Source: Fragum whitleyi
Taxonomy: Eukaryota > Mollusca > Bivalvia > Cardiida > Cardiidae
Reading direction: 5' to 3'
Length of the DNA: 64,000 nucleotides
Assembly: GCA_948146395.1 (NCBI GenBank)
Contig: OX411543.1
Span: 56,659,689 to 56,723,688, forward strand
Below, piece by piece: positions 47,913-57,857 of this stretch. Each line of letters opens with the position of its first letter. Within the stretch, counting starts at the first letter, position 1. Made by a program: the position numbers and the translations under genes. Below the pieces are notes generated by a model. The model worked only from the letters and a program-made list of their open reading frames with translations, had not been told where the DNA came from and searched no databases.

Positions 47913-48542
47913 TATGTCAGAGGCTTTAAAACTACCTTTTGCCTTAAAAATTTTTCAATAAACAAATCAAAAAAAATCTGCCATGTAAAAAATGTTACAA
48001 GAGTTAACACTTCATAAAAGAGGGAGTTAATAGAACTTGCATCAACTTCCACTGCCATTGGAAGACTGCAAAATATCAAAATGAGATTCCAATCTTTGCC
48101 GAAGACAATATAATTACTACAAATTTAAAACAGGAGTTAAATTTACTGCAGAATTTAATGCAAAATCAGCAGTCATTATTCAAACCCAATATTGAACGAT
48201 AAAATACAATTTGCCAAAACTGCGCAAACAAACAATTCATCAAGAACATACTTGACAAGTAACAAAACACATCTGTGTTCTGAAGGCCAAAGATATCGTT
48301 GAGATTGTCTACAATAGCTCCGAATGTATGAAAATGCAAATATAAGGAGGAAATATGCAAGAATATTCCCTATCATATAAACCAGTGTCTCCTTAAATAT
48401 TGATCTTTTCTTGGCCAATTTACCAAGAAATGCTATGCATTTTCCAATAACAAAATGTCAAATACAATAGACAGCTTGATGAGAAAACTATGCCAATACT
48501 CAATACATTATTGTTTCACTATTTGATATTCAAACCCTAGGT

Positions 48543-48595
48543 TGTGCATGCTCATTAGAATTGTCTTGAAAAGACAATTCTTATGAGTACACACA
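48543..48595. repeat. Palindrome AGAATTGTCTTGAAAAGACAATTCT
   Basis: Hairpin of about 22-base arms. Related TCATT.GAAT.GTC hairpins occur at 4853, 53274 and 60955, so a small palindromic family. Confidence 0.65.
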
Positions 48596-49169
48596 ACATA
48601 GGGTCAGGCGTAAAATAATTGATAAATTCAGCAATAGGAAAGTAAGCAGTCGAAATCCTCCGGCCTGTCTGAAGTTCCGCAAAAGGAGATAAAAATCTGA
48701 CAGAAAATCCATGGGTTTAATTACGGGGCTTTGTAAGTCATTCTGACACAATTTCATGGCTCAGGGGAGCTTTAATAAGTATTACTTATGAAGCTCTCTT
48801 GTCATACGTCTGGCCGTATTCATAAAATACAACGCCGCCGAATGTGAAATTGTCTGTATGGTGTGGAATTTATTGGCGTATTTCTGTAATATTTTGTATG
48901 ATTTGTCTGGGCAACAATGTGGATCTATACAAGTCTAACAAGCCAATTTATTCCCTTTGAATGCTTTCCTCTGCCAATTTATAAACTTGTCATAACCCTT
49001 AGCTTGTAATAACAAAATACATATGTATTAATTTTATTTGCTGTGGACTTAATGTTTCTTTCAACAACCAGGCAGCACCTTATAGTGTCTTGAAATTTGA
49101 AATTGACATGAAAACTGACAGCTGTCCAAGACTGACAAAAAAGTTCGAGAACTAGTTTTTGAACATGAC

Positions 49170-49790
49170 AAGAGGACCATGATGGTCTTATATCGCTCAC
49201 CTTCAACTCCTTAATTCCTCCCATTGGAAATTAAATTCCTTTAAAGATCGTCAAATGACCATTAAATTTTCAAAGACATTATTCTATTCCTATGATCCCT
49301 TCAAAAGTTTTTTACCTTTTCTAAACAAGTTTCATGAAGGGATTCATCCTTTGACAAGACAAACATACTTAAATACGAGAAAATACCCCGTAGAGTGGAT
49401 ATTGAGCATAAAGGCCCTTTTCCCTGTATTTTCTAAAAGGACTATATATTTTTCAACAGAAATTATCCTGTTGACTAGAAATATATTCTGACCCAATTTT
49501 ATGAAAATTGTACAGAATTGTGGCTCCTAGAGTGTATACAAGAAAATCTTCATCACGGCCCTTAATTTTTCCTGTCTAATGGAAAGGATCCTTCCAAATT
49601 TCTATAGGATTCATCCTTGTGACATGACCAATATTCTGATCGAGTTTCATGAAGATTGGGCCATATTTCTGGCCTCTAGAGTGTCAACAATTAAATTGTT
49701 GGCACCAGACGACACATGATGTACTACAGACAACGGACATTCAACGATAACAAAAGCTCACCTTGAGCAGGATGTGCTCAGGGTGAGCTT
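49170..49790 (+). mobile_element. Hairpin-ended element without 145-bp array
   Basis: Starts AAGAGGACCATGATGGTCTT, then TATCGCTCACC. Ends ACAAAAGCTCACCTTGAGCA..TGTGCTCAGGGTGAGCTT. It interrupts the GAACTAGTTTTTGAAC-rich tract that continues at 49791. Confidence 0.7.
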
Positions 49791-50015
49791 AAAAAGTTCC
49801 AAGAACTGGTTGTTGAATATTCTGTAATGTTAAATGGCAGTTCTCAAACTTGTAGAGCTTCTAGGACTTTAATTACTTGAACTAGTTTTTGAATTTCTAG
49901 AACCAATTTCTAAGACAAGTTCTAAAACTAGTTTGTGAACTGGTTCAAGAATTAATCCTAAAAGTTCAAGAACTGCCATTTGATGTTCTAGAACTTTCAA
50001 GAACCAGTTTTTGAA
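49791..50015. repeat. Tract of inverted AGTTCNNGAACT motifs
   Basis: Many near-palindromes of the form GTTC(A/T)AGAAC and AACTAGTTTTTGAAC on both strands. At 49986-50003 TTC, GAA, TTC and GAA alternate with exactly 5-base spacing. This is the pattern of a heat-shock element, though it may only be the inside of a palindromic transposon. Confidence 0.55.
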
Positions 50016-50089
50016 CTTTTTCGCATAGGTAACCATAAATAATATTAATAGTAATTGGAAGTAATTTTAAGAGGTCCATTATATTATAC

Positions 50090-50668
50090 AAGAGGACCAT
50101 GATAGATCTAGATCGCTCACCTGAGTCTTTTTGACCCCTGGGACATCACATTGATTAAATAGGCAGATGTCAACAAGGAGATAATTTCTACATATGATCA
50201 ATACCACGGAATGATTTCAGCCAAGAGCAAGAAGGATATGTCTTTTCCCTCTTTGATTCTATGTAAAAAGGGATGCACCTGGGTGGAGCCCAAATGTGAC
50301 CCCAGGGTCTTGATATGAACAAACTTGCTAGATGTCTACTAGATGATACTACATACCAAATATGAAAGCTGTCTGCTTCTGGTTTCAGGGAAGAAAATTT
50401 TTGAAGATTTTCATATTTTCACCATTTTTGTTTAGGGTAAAGGGAAAGTTAAGGGTGGATTTCATTTATTTGAACACCTTTGGAAGAGCTTGACCCAAGG
50501 CACATCCCTGCCAAGTTTCATCAAGATTGATCCCCTGGTTTAGGAGGAGAAGATGTTTAAAGAAATTGTTGACAACGCAGGACTCACAACTTACGACTAA
50601 CGACGGACAAAGGACATTGTAGGTCACAAGAGCTCACCTTGAGCACTTCAAGCTCAGGTGAGCTCAAA
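50090..50668 (+). mobile_element. Hairpin-ended element, single-copy body
   Basis: AAGAGGACCATGATAGATCT, CGCTCACCTGAG start. The body has CCCAAATGTGACCCCAGGGT. Ends GCTCACCTTGAGCACTTCAA and GCTCAGGTGAGCTC. Full-length relative of 42125-42545 and 57740-57857. Confidence 0.75.
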
Positions 50669-50920
50669 ATGCATGCAAATTCTTTTTTTATTCTAATGAT
50701 TGTTATAGGGTACAGCTAGAACACTGACAACAAATAATTTGACAAAAGGGCAAAGTTAACAACTTTCACATTAGATTAATCCATGGACACAATGATTGAC
50801 TGATACATGTATTTAACTGAATATTTTCCTTGACAACTAAATTGTTATGCTTGACATATTTGATTTTTTTCCCATGGTGTAACAACTTCATACTTCAGTA
50901 TTTCACACTATTGGATTCAG

Positions 50921-51174
50921 TTAACCCTTGCCATGCGGAACACAGAATATTTCTGCCTTGACAGGAGCTATAAACAAACATCAGCCTGCACATAGGTGCA
51001 GTCTGATGTTTGTCTATACCACCTTGGTTTCCTTTTTTGAAACCAGAAAAGCATAAAAATTCTAATTTTAAAAGATAAATATTGAATTATTATGGTTAGT
51101 GCATTCAGTGCTTTGAGCACTTTGAATTTGTTGCAATTTTGCCAATATTTATTATTCAAGATGATAAGACTTAA
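50921..51174. mobile_element. CCCTTGTCATGCTGAA MITE copy
   Basis: TTAACCCTTGCCATGCGGAA left, CTGCACATAGGTGCAGTCTG centre, TTCAAGATGATAAGACTTAA right. Confidence 0.75.
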
Positions 51175-51750
51175 ATCCTAGGATTTTTTTTTTACAGCTG
51201 TGGACAACAAACTTTAATTTGGTCTTAATTGAACAAAATACACAGGCCAGACGAGGTGGGGTGAAGCAAGTTAATTTTATTTAGATACCATGATTCCAAT
51301 GAGTACAAACAACATAGGGGCTGTGCAATTAATATTGAAATACTTCGATCTTAAATCCAAAATATCACCCTGTAGCTTTGAAATTTCAGAAAACACTTTC
51401 TTCATCTTTTTACCAAATTTTAGATTTCTTTGCATCTTTGGGCTCGAAACATGAAGGAATTAAAATTTTGAGTAAACGCTCAGATGAGCACAAAAAAGTT
51501 TTATTATTATCCTGACCCATATGCCAAATATGAGCAGAATTTGAATTTATCTTCCTTGTCTTTTTTTTTGTTACTCCAGGATAGCATGTTGAGGGTTATT
51601 GACTCTATATTTCCATCGTGGTCCCAACTCATTCAAGATCTTATCCTGCACATTGAGAGAAGCAATGGTTTCAAACCACTGCTACCCACTTTTACAGCTG
51701 GATGGACTAGGGCCCTGTCTCTAAGGTGTCCTGCCCAAATACACTACCTG

Positions 51751-51818
51751 CCTCCAGTGGGGCTTGAACCCACAACCACCAGGTTACAAGTTGAGCGCGC
51801 TAACCACGTGGCCGATTA
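51751..51818 (-). mobile_element. tRNA-like SINE head, second SINE type, next to an exon donor
   Basis: On the minus strand it has GGTTAGCGCGCTCAAC (A-box-like), then GGTGGTTGTGGGTTCAAGCC (B-box-like), a different tRNA type from the other SINEs. It begins 37 bases after the donor of the exon at 51856. The frame across it on the plus strand contains the well-known spurious GLEPTTTR peptide that arises from such tRNA-like DNA. Functional tRNA status is unlikely because the acceptor stem does not pair cleanly. Confidence 0.65.
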
Positions 51819-51855
51819 GCCAGACAATGGATAGTAACTATGATAAAGAACTTAC

Positions 51856-51954
51856 CCTGGGATCTTGAGCAATTGTTCTGTGATAAAATTTACTAGGAAA
51901 TTTGGATCTTTTGGCAACAGCATTGTGACGGAATAAATAATAATCATCCATAAT
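51856..51954 (-). CDS. furin-like: Furin/PCSK-type proprotein convertase, prodomain exon
   Basis: A 33-codon internal exon of a calcium-dependent, kexin-like serine protease that cleaves precursor proteins at dibasic sites in the secretory pathway. The translation begins IMDDYYLFRH, continues NAVAKRS and ends HRTIAQDPR. This matches the second half of the furin prodomain (human furin has GDYYHFWHRGVTKRS at this point). The AKR/S site corresponds to the internal, pH-dependent second cleavage site of the propeptide. The His at residue 10 lies where furin's pH-sensing His is known. The acceptor is a pyrimidine-rich tract ending TTTGCAG at 51955, and the donor is GTAAGT starting at 51855. The exon is 99 bp, phase 0 on both sides, and joins in frame to the exon at 16685. 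The preceding exon (signal peptide, HGF..GQ part of the prodomain) was not found up to 64000. The family call is firm. The paralogue (furin-1-like versus PCSK5/6-like) is not settled. Confidence 0.88.
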
Positions 51955-53170
51955 CTGCAAATAGACAAGTAAATACATGTTACTCAAAAAGAGTGTTTCT
52001 ATTCATTTATTGATGCTAATACAGTTAAAAGCATCCTGAAATTGACATGGTGAATGGTTTTGGAAAGAATGCGGAATTAAATTAAACACATTTCAGCAGT
52101 TTCTACAATCATTTAGTCATTCATAGTTGTTTTGTCTGAATTGCCTATTTATAGTTTCGCCAATCGGTACCTTATACATATCTTTAGAACAGACAGCCTA
52201 ATATGCCATCGCTTTAGCGTAGTTTCAAGCAAGATGACCCATTTCTCCCCTAAAGCATCTCTTTTGTTGAACCATTCCTATCTCAATTTATTTTTTAGGT
52301 CTTCCTCAAACACTTTCATATTATCTCAGCGCTTTCCCTCGATAGCAAAACCTGATTTTGATTTGGTTTTTCCATGCGATTTTGTGAAGCGGAAATGTAA
52401 ACATTTAACAGGTCCTGATAAAGCTATATGTGTGCACAGTAGAAATTTCCTGTGAATAGTATGAGAAAAGAAATTTTGGAGAAAAAAATTCTGACAATAA
52501 CAATTAAATATATGACAAAGATTCAATTTTTCAGACAAACAATTTACACCAGAAATATATTGAGACTTTTCATGTATTACACCTAATGGGTTAACATGTA
52601 ATAATTGATAAGCAACATAATAAGTCCATAAAATGGAAATGAGCTTCACTTGTTTAACAATATGAATTAATGGGAGAAGATATTAATGTCAAAAGCCTGC
52701 TTTCATTAGTTCATCAAAAGAATTCTGATCTGTAGTTAATCAGGCAGGAAAACAACCTGTAAACAGGTAGGTTAATTGAATTTTCTTTTCCTAGTTTCAT
52801 TCATTAACCCATAACATTTCAGAGCATCATTTTTTCTTCACTTTTATTGCAGGGTTTTTAACTTAGCATGACAACAACAAAATAGGGTCCCAAGGACTCA
52901 ATAGCTAGACTCATAGTGGTCCTTTTTCAAGAATTGAGAGTCCCTACCAAAAATATAGGCTTTCTCTTTTTAGATATACTTATGGGTATTTTTGTAAATA
53001 TTAAAACATTCTTTGGATTAGACTACACAAGATGGATAGATTATGTGCCTTTTAAGATCAACTTCAGAAAAGAATTGAAGACTGTTTTAAACAGTCTTCA
53101 AATCTTGTCCTGAGTTTGTCCTAAGAGGGTCAGGTCCATAAGACTCTCATAAGGGAGTTTTAAGAATCCT

Positions 53171-53417
53171 GGGGCCCGTTTTACTAAACATCTTGCGAAA
53201 AAAATGATCGTAAGTCAAAATCACAGATCATTCCCGGTGTTTTCATTCTTTGTTAGATTCTGAATTGCAGTGTGTCATTGAAATCGTCTTTAGAAGACGA
53301 TTCCAATGAGATGTTGCATGGCAGAATTCCATATTTACTTACTACTGTAGAAGCAACTTTCGTTTTTGACCAACGCAAGAAATGATCGTAAGATGTTTAA
53401 TTAGTAAAACGGGCCCC
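53171..53417. mobile_element. MITE with GGGGCCCGTTTTACTAA ends, 247 bp
   Basis: Exact 17-base inverted ends and an inner palindrome TCATTGAAATCGTCTTTAG / AGAAGACGATTCCAATGA. A second copy seems split between 60845-60990 and 62105-62155. Confidence 0.85.
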
Positions 53418-53549
53418 TGGTTACTTATTCAAAAGTCTCAGAAGACAGATGCACGATCCTGCATCCCTTAAAACCTTGCTTTTATTGTCTAAGGTTAATT
53501 GAGGCTGGCATATAATCACATTATATGAGAAATTCAAAATTTTAAGACT

Positions 53550-53620
53550 TTCTGGGTAGAAAATATTAAGTATAAGGCAATATAATATATGGCCTTATAC
53601 TTAATGTTTACTGCCCAGAA
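53550..53620. repeat. Palindrome TTCTGGGTAGAAAATATTAAG
   Basis: Arms of about 30 bases (TTCTGGG.AG.AAA.ATTAAGTATAAGGC) around AATATAATATAT. Confidence 0.7.
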
Positions 53621-53727
53621 ATATATTATATTACACTGGTCAGTTAAAATCATTGGAGTCAATGACAAGATGAAGGTGATTAATTGTCAAAAAAAAACCG
53701 CCCGCTTCACTGCTGGATGTAGTATAC

Positions 53728-53960
53728 AAAAGGGCCATTTTAGAAGCCCTAAATCGCTCACCTGTGTTTACTGTCAAAGATGTAGTCACAACAATATTTT
53801 TTGTCTAAGATCTATTCAAAACAAATAAACTGACCAATTCACAGGTTAATTGAGACAAAATATGGCATCAAATGTGCCTGTGAGGTTTTTTTATTTTTAT
53901 AACATTTGACTTCTTTACCTCATTTTTGACCCCATTTGACTCCTACTGGAAAATAAAAAG
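53728..53960 (+). repeat. Decayed start of a 145-bp-type element
   Basis: AAAAGGGCCATTTTAGAAGC, CCTAAATCGCTCACCTGTGT then diverged unit pieces (CTGACCAATTCACAGGTTAA, CCTCATTTTTGACCCCATTT). The 3' end is lost. Confidence 0.6.
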
Positions 53961-54446
53961 TATTTGGACTCCAGTGGGCTCTCCTGTTATGTGTCCAACC
54001 CTGAACCTGATGACATTCACAAAAACTTTTCTCATCAATATAAAATACCTGTAGATATTTGCACTTTAACAGAATATAAACTATTTTTGTTGCTACTTCA
54101 TCATTACTAAGCAATTCCTTAAATTACGCATGATTATTAATTCATATTAGTGATATTAAACCATAATGAAGCTATCATCATAAAGTTTTGCACCAGTATG
54201 AACTTGCATCAATTAAGAGCCTGCAGGGGTCATGTTTGACATGTAAACCAGAGTTTTGGCCCAAAAGATATGAAAATATCTGAACTTGACCATATGTAAA
54301 TTATATATCCAAAGAGGGCTTCACAACCCCCTTGGGAGAAATTTCGAAGAGTCAAAACTTAGTTTTAATCTCTCAAATTTTCAATGATAATTAAATTGCT
54401 ATCAAAATTTCTTAAAGTTATTTCTTGAAAAGGAGACAATTGACTC

Positions 54447-54696
54447 TTAACCCTTGTCATGCTGAATACATTTTGGCTAAAAATTTTCATCAAAATCAAA
54501 GGGCAAAAAGTACTGAAAGTACCAAGTGAAGGTCAATTTTTTATTTTGGAAAACTAATCTATTGACAATTCTGGTTTGAAAGTGAGAAACAGGTGGTGTA
54601 GACTAACATCAGACTACACAATATCTGCAGGCTGATGTTTGTCTACATGTGGCTCCTGCCAAAGCAGGAATATTCTGGGTTCAGCATGACAATTTA
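54447..54696. mobile_element. CCCTTGTCATGCTGAA MITE copy
   Basis: TTAACCCTTGTCATGCTGAA left end intact, GTTCAGCATGACAATTTAA right. Used as the uninterrupted reference for 17471-18244. Confidence 0.85.
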
Positions 54697-55513
54697 AGTG
54701 TTAAACTCACTCAATTGCCCAGAATTCTACTCATGCTTTGCCCTTTGTGTTGCTTTGACCCCTTGAAAATCAATTTTAACCCCTAGAATTTCATTGTTGA
54801 GGAGTCAATTATGACTTTCAAATTTAATTTAACCTTAGTAGCCTATGCTTAAAAATTCAAATGATTAGATGAATTCAATTTGTGTCGAGACTGATCTAAG
54901 TCTTTACTTAATACATTAAATATCAACAACCCGAGGCAAGAAATCACAAGTGCTCACCTTTAGCACATATGGATGTCGAAATAACTAGAGAGCCAGGTAC
55001 AAAGTAAGTTATAATCAACTTATAATTTAGTCCAACTATAAAATTGTAATTTTTAATTAGCCTTATAAGCTTCTGTCAAACTATTTACAATAAATAGCTA
55101 GAACATAGAGACAATAAATGATGTTTAAATAAGATGCACTTAAATGCATGAGAATGTCTCCATAAAACAATTTCTTGGAATGCGTAGTTAGATGCAATCG
55201 TCTACAGAAACGTCTCTTGATTAAATTTCAAATATTGATATTGGCATGCACGAACATTGAAGAATGACGGCAATATAACCAAAAGGGTAAACAACCGAGT
55301 CGTAGAGTCTCCCAGCAGAATCAATAAAACTATCTTGGCATATTTACTAAATTGGGAAAAAATTCCAAGGTTCCCTATTCAGCATTTTATTCATGTCGTT
55401 ATCAAGAACACCCTTGTTTTCTCGTTAGTTCTGCTCAGTCTTACAAAAATTCAACTCCCCAAGAATTCGGTACTACTGGGATGATTTGAATCATCAAACT
55501 TGGCTTTGTTTTA

Positions 55514-55778
55514 TTTGTTTGAATGAGGTTTTGTAACGCTTATAACAATCTTGCAGTCATATGGCAGCGTCTAGAGCACCTAACAATAGATCACTGATAT
55601 TTCTCACACCAGTACTACCATTCCATCTTTTCGTAGCCTCCAGCTGCTATCTCAAATAGGTCTACACTTATCAAACCATTGGTGAACAACATATAGTCGG
55701 AAAGGATAACTGCCACCATCGGGAATTGAACCTAGGATGATAGTCTGACGTACTAACAACTGCGAGGTAATGAAGGCT
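55514..55778 (-). mobile_element. tRNA-derived SINE, diverged
   Basis: TTTGAATGAGGTTTTGTAAC tail, GAGCACCTAACAATAGATCA body, decayed head with GGGAATTGAACCTAGGATGA. Confidence 0.75.
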
Positions 55779-56759
55779 TGCACAGACTAGGATCAGTCTG
55801 CATTGTCAAACCTCAATACTCTCAGCTTTCTATTTGATTACTGTTGAAAAACTAGTTTAAATGTCCAAAAATTAATTGTGACTTTTTTTTAAAGATAAAT
55901 TTTAAATCAAGCATATGGGATAATTTATATTTCGTGCACAACCAGTAGCAAATTATAAACAGCAGATATATACCAGAACACAAAGGTTATGATTCCTGCT
56001 GAGATAAGACATTGATCACCTTCATAAGATTTGTTAGCTCTGATTAATGGTGATTAATGAAGCATGTGGGTGGCTATAATCATTTATGAATAATAATAAG
56101 ATGTCTCTAATACATCAATGAATATTTATGAGCTATTCAAAACCTGGTGTCAATTGCAAAATGCCAATGTTCATAGCAAATTTAACAAGCACAATTAGGT
56201 ATTTTACTTTTATAAGAAGTTTGACCAGCTGTAGCATTTTAATTAGTTTTATCTTTTCCTTATTAGAGCTACCCAGAGAAAAAGATTAGCAGGGGCCCTG
56301 TCGCCCATTTCCCCTAGATTTGTTTGGAAAATGCCCATATCCCTAATGTTTGGTATTCAATTTTCGTAGTGTAGCAGTGTCACAGAGGGGCGCCCCCCCC
56401 TCCCGAGTTAAAATTGTTACGGTAGTCATTTTCCCTACTTTCCTCTTTTTAGAGGTAAATAAAGTATTGGATTTTGCCTATTAGGAGATAAATTTCAAGA
56501 AAGAATTGAAAATTGTTGTAAATACTAGTCTTCAATTCTTTCTGAAGTTGGTCCCTACAGGGTCTTTTTGGCCTCACATCAGCTCGATGTTGAAGGCCCT
56601 CAATGGCTACTTATTTGAGAGTCCCAGGCACCCAAAACCTGCACCCATTAAAACCCTGCTACAAGTAGATTTAAATGAAATCGGATCCGCATAATGCTGC
56701 CACCCAAAACATGTTGAAATTACAGGTAATCAATTATGCAAAAGGCCTTAAATTGGTGA

Positions 56760-57040
56760 TTGATTGAATTGATTGAATGGAGTTTAACGCTGCCTCCAAC
56801 ATTTTTTCAGTTATATCGCTGCCACTGGAGCACCTAGAAATGGTTTCCTGGTATTTCTCTCACCAGTACAACCATCACAACCTTCCCTAGCCTCCAGCTA
56901 CTATCTCACATAGATCTACGATTATCGACCCATTGATGAGAGACAAATAGTCGGAAAGAATGAGTGCCGCCATCAGGGATCAAACCCGGGACCTCTAGAT
57001 TGACAGTCCGACGCGCTACCAACTGCGCTATGACGGTGGC
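56760..57040 (-). mobile_element. tRNA-derived SINE, best-preserved copy
   Basis: On the minus strand the head carries TAGCGCAGTTGG (A box), an anticodon loop CTGTCAA reading GTC (Asp-like) and CGGGTTTGATCCC (B box). The full body and the GGCAGCGTTAAACTCCATTC tail with ATTCAATCAATTCAATCAAT follow. It is probably the youngest copy. Confidence 0.9.
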
Positions 57041-57439
57041 TTTAAAAAGTGTGAAGAAGCAAAACAACTAACAATTTATTGAATATTCTTTTTATCATTG
57101 GCGTCGAAAATGCTCTTCTATCTAAGAATGATTTGTTATCACCTACTGAAAATGTTCTGTAGGATAATAATTAAGCTCTCTAGGAAACAATTCATCATGA
57201 ATATCTATAAATCAAAATCTTAATGATTTACTAAAAATGTTTGGTACTTAAATAAACATCAAAGCTGAACAGATTGAAGGAAAGAGAAAACAATGCATGC
57301 TTTCTGTGGAATTTATACCATAATTACCAAGCTGTCATTCATTGGCCTGCATTTAAGTGAACAATTGAGCAACTGGGACCTATTGCAGTCTTTATCAATA
57401 AATATATAAATGTAACGACTCAACCAATACTGAATATCA

Positions 57440-57725
57440 AACCTACATTAATTTCTCAAATAATAGCACCCTCTTAATAGTTGCACCCCGACATTTTTTA
57501 CTACACTTCAAATGCCTAAATTTTAGTAACTTTTTGAGACTCCTTCTCTTATTCGAGGGGAATTTCCTCTAGTAACTTTTTGAGACTCCTTCTCTTATTC
57601 GAGGGGAATTTCCTCTAAACAATCATTTTTAATGATTGTTTTGAGGAAACTCACCTCAAATTAAAGGGAAAAGGCCCTAAAAGACATCAATGTTAATGGT
57701 TTTATAAATTAGAAAATGCATACTA
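57440..57725. mobile_element. MITE of the 8548 family with tandem duplication
   Basis: TAATAGTTGCACCCCGACAT, AAACAATCATTTTTAATGATTG centre. A segment of about 47 bases (TAGTAACTTTTTGAGACTCC to GGGGAATTTCCTCT) is repeated in tandem at about 57525-57618. Confidence 0.7.
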
Positions 57726-57739
57726 AAATCAAAGCAAGA

Positions 57740-57857
57740 TTGGCCCTCTGGTTTAGGAGAAGATGTTTAAAGAAATTGTGGACGACGGACGACTGGACAA
57801 CGGACATTGAACAATCACAATAGCTCACCTTGAGCACTTCATGCTCAGACGAGCTAA
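57740..57857 (+). mobile_element. 3' end fragment of a hairpin-ended element
   Basis: TTTAGGAGAAGATGTTTAAA, GACGGACGACTGG and CTCACCTTGAGCACTTCATGCTCAGACGAG, matching the end of 50090-50668. Confidence 0.7.

Larger units (their letters stand above)
16686..51855 (-). other. Intron of the furin-like gene, 35,170 bp
   Basis: Bounded by GTAAGT at 51855 and TTTTCAG at 16686. It contains all three 145-bp satellite arrays and most of the long TIR elements. Nothing recognisable was seen in 16770-17120, 18250-18660, 20810-21650, 22490-23460, 27760-28110, 32640-32920, 33110-33810, 37040-37960, 44500-46050, 46320-46810, 47920-48540 and 48600-49160. The length depends on these two exons being adjacent in the mRNA, which the protein alignment supports because no residues are missing between them. 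Confidence 0.82.

Noticed and set aside
51484..51819. 111-residue open frame ending in LPPVGLEPTTTR
   Set aside because: The GLEPTTTR end comes from the complement of a tRNA B box in a SINE and is a common false protein. The rest has no domain.
52132..52455. 107-residue plus-strand frame and the overlapping 107-residue minus-strand frame at 52326-52649
   Set aside because: No ATG at the listed start on the plus strand, both are in AT-rich intron sequence, and neither shows a domain or splice signals.
56966..57040. Functional tRNA-Asp gene
   Set aside because: A and B boxes and a GTC loop are present, but it is joined to the SINE body shared by a dozen copies and the stems carry mismatches.
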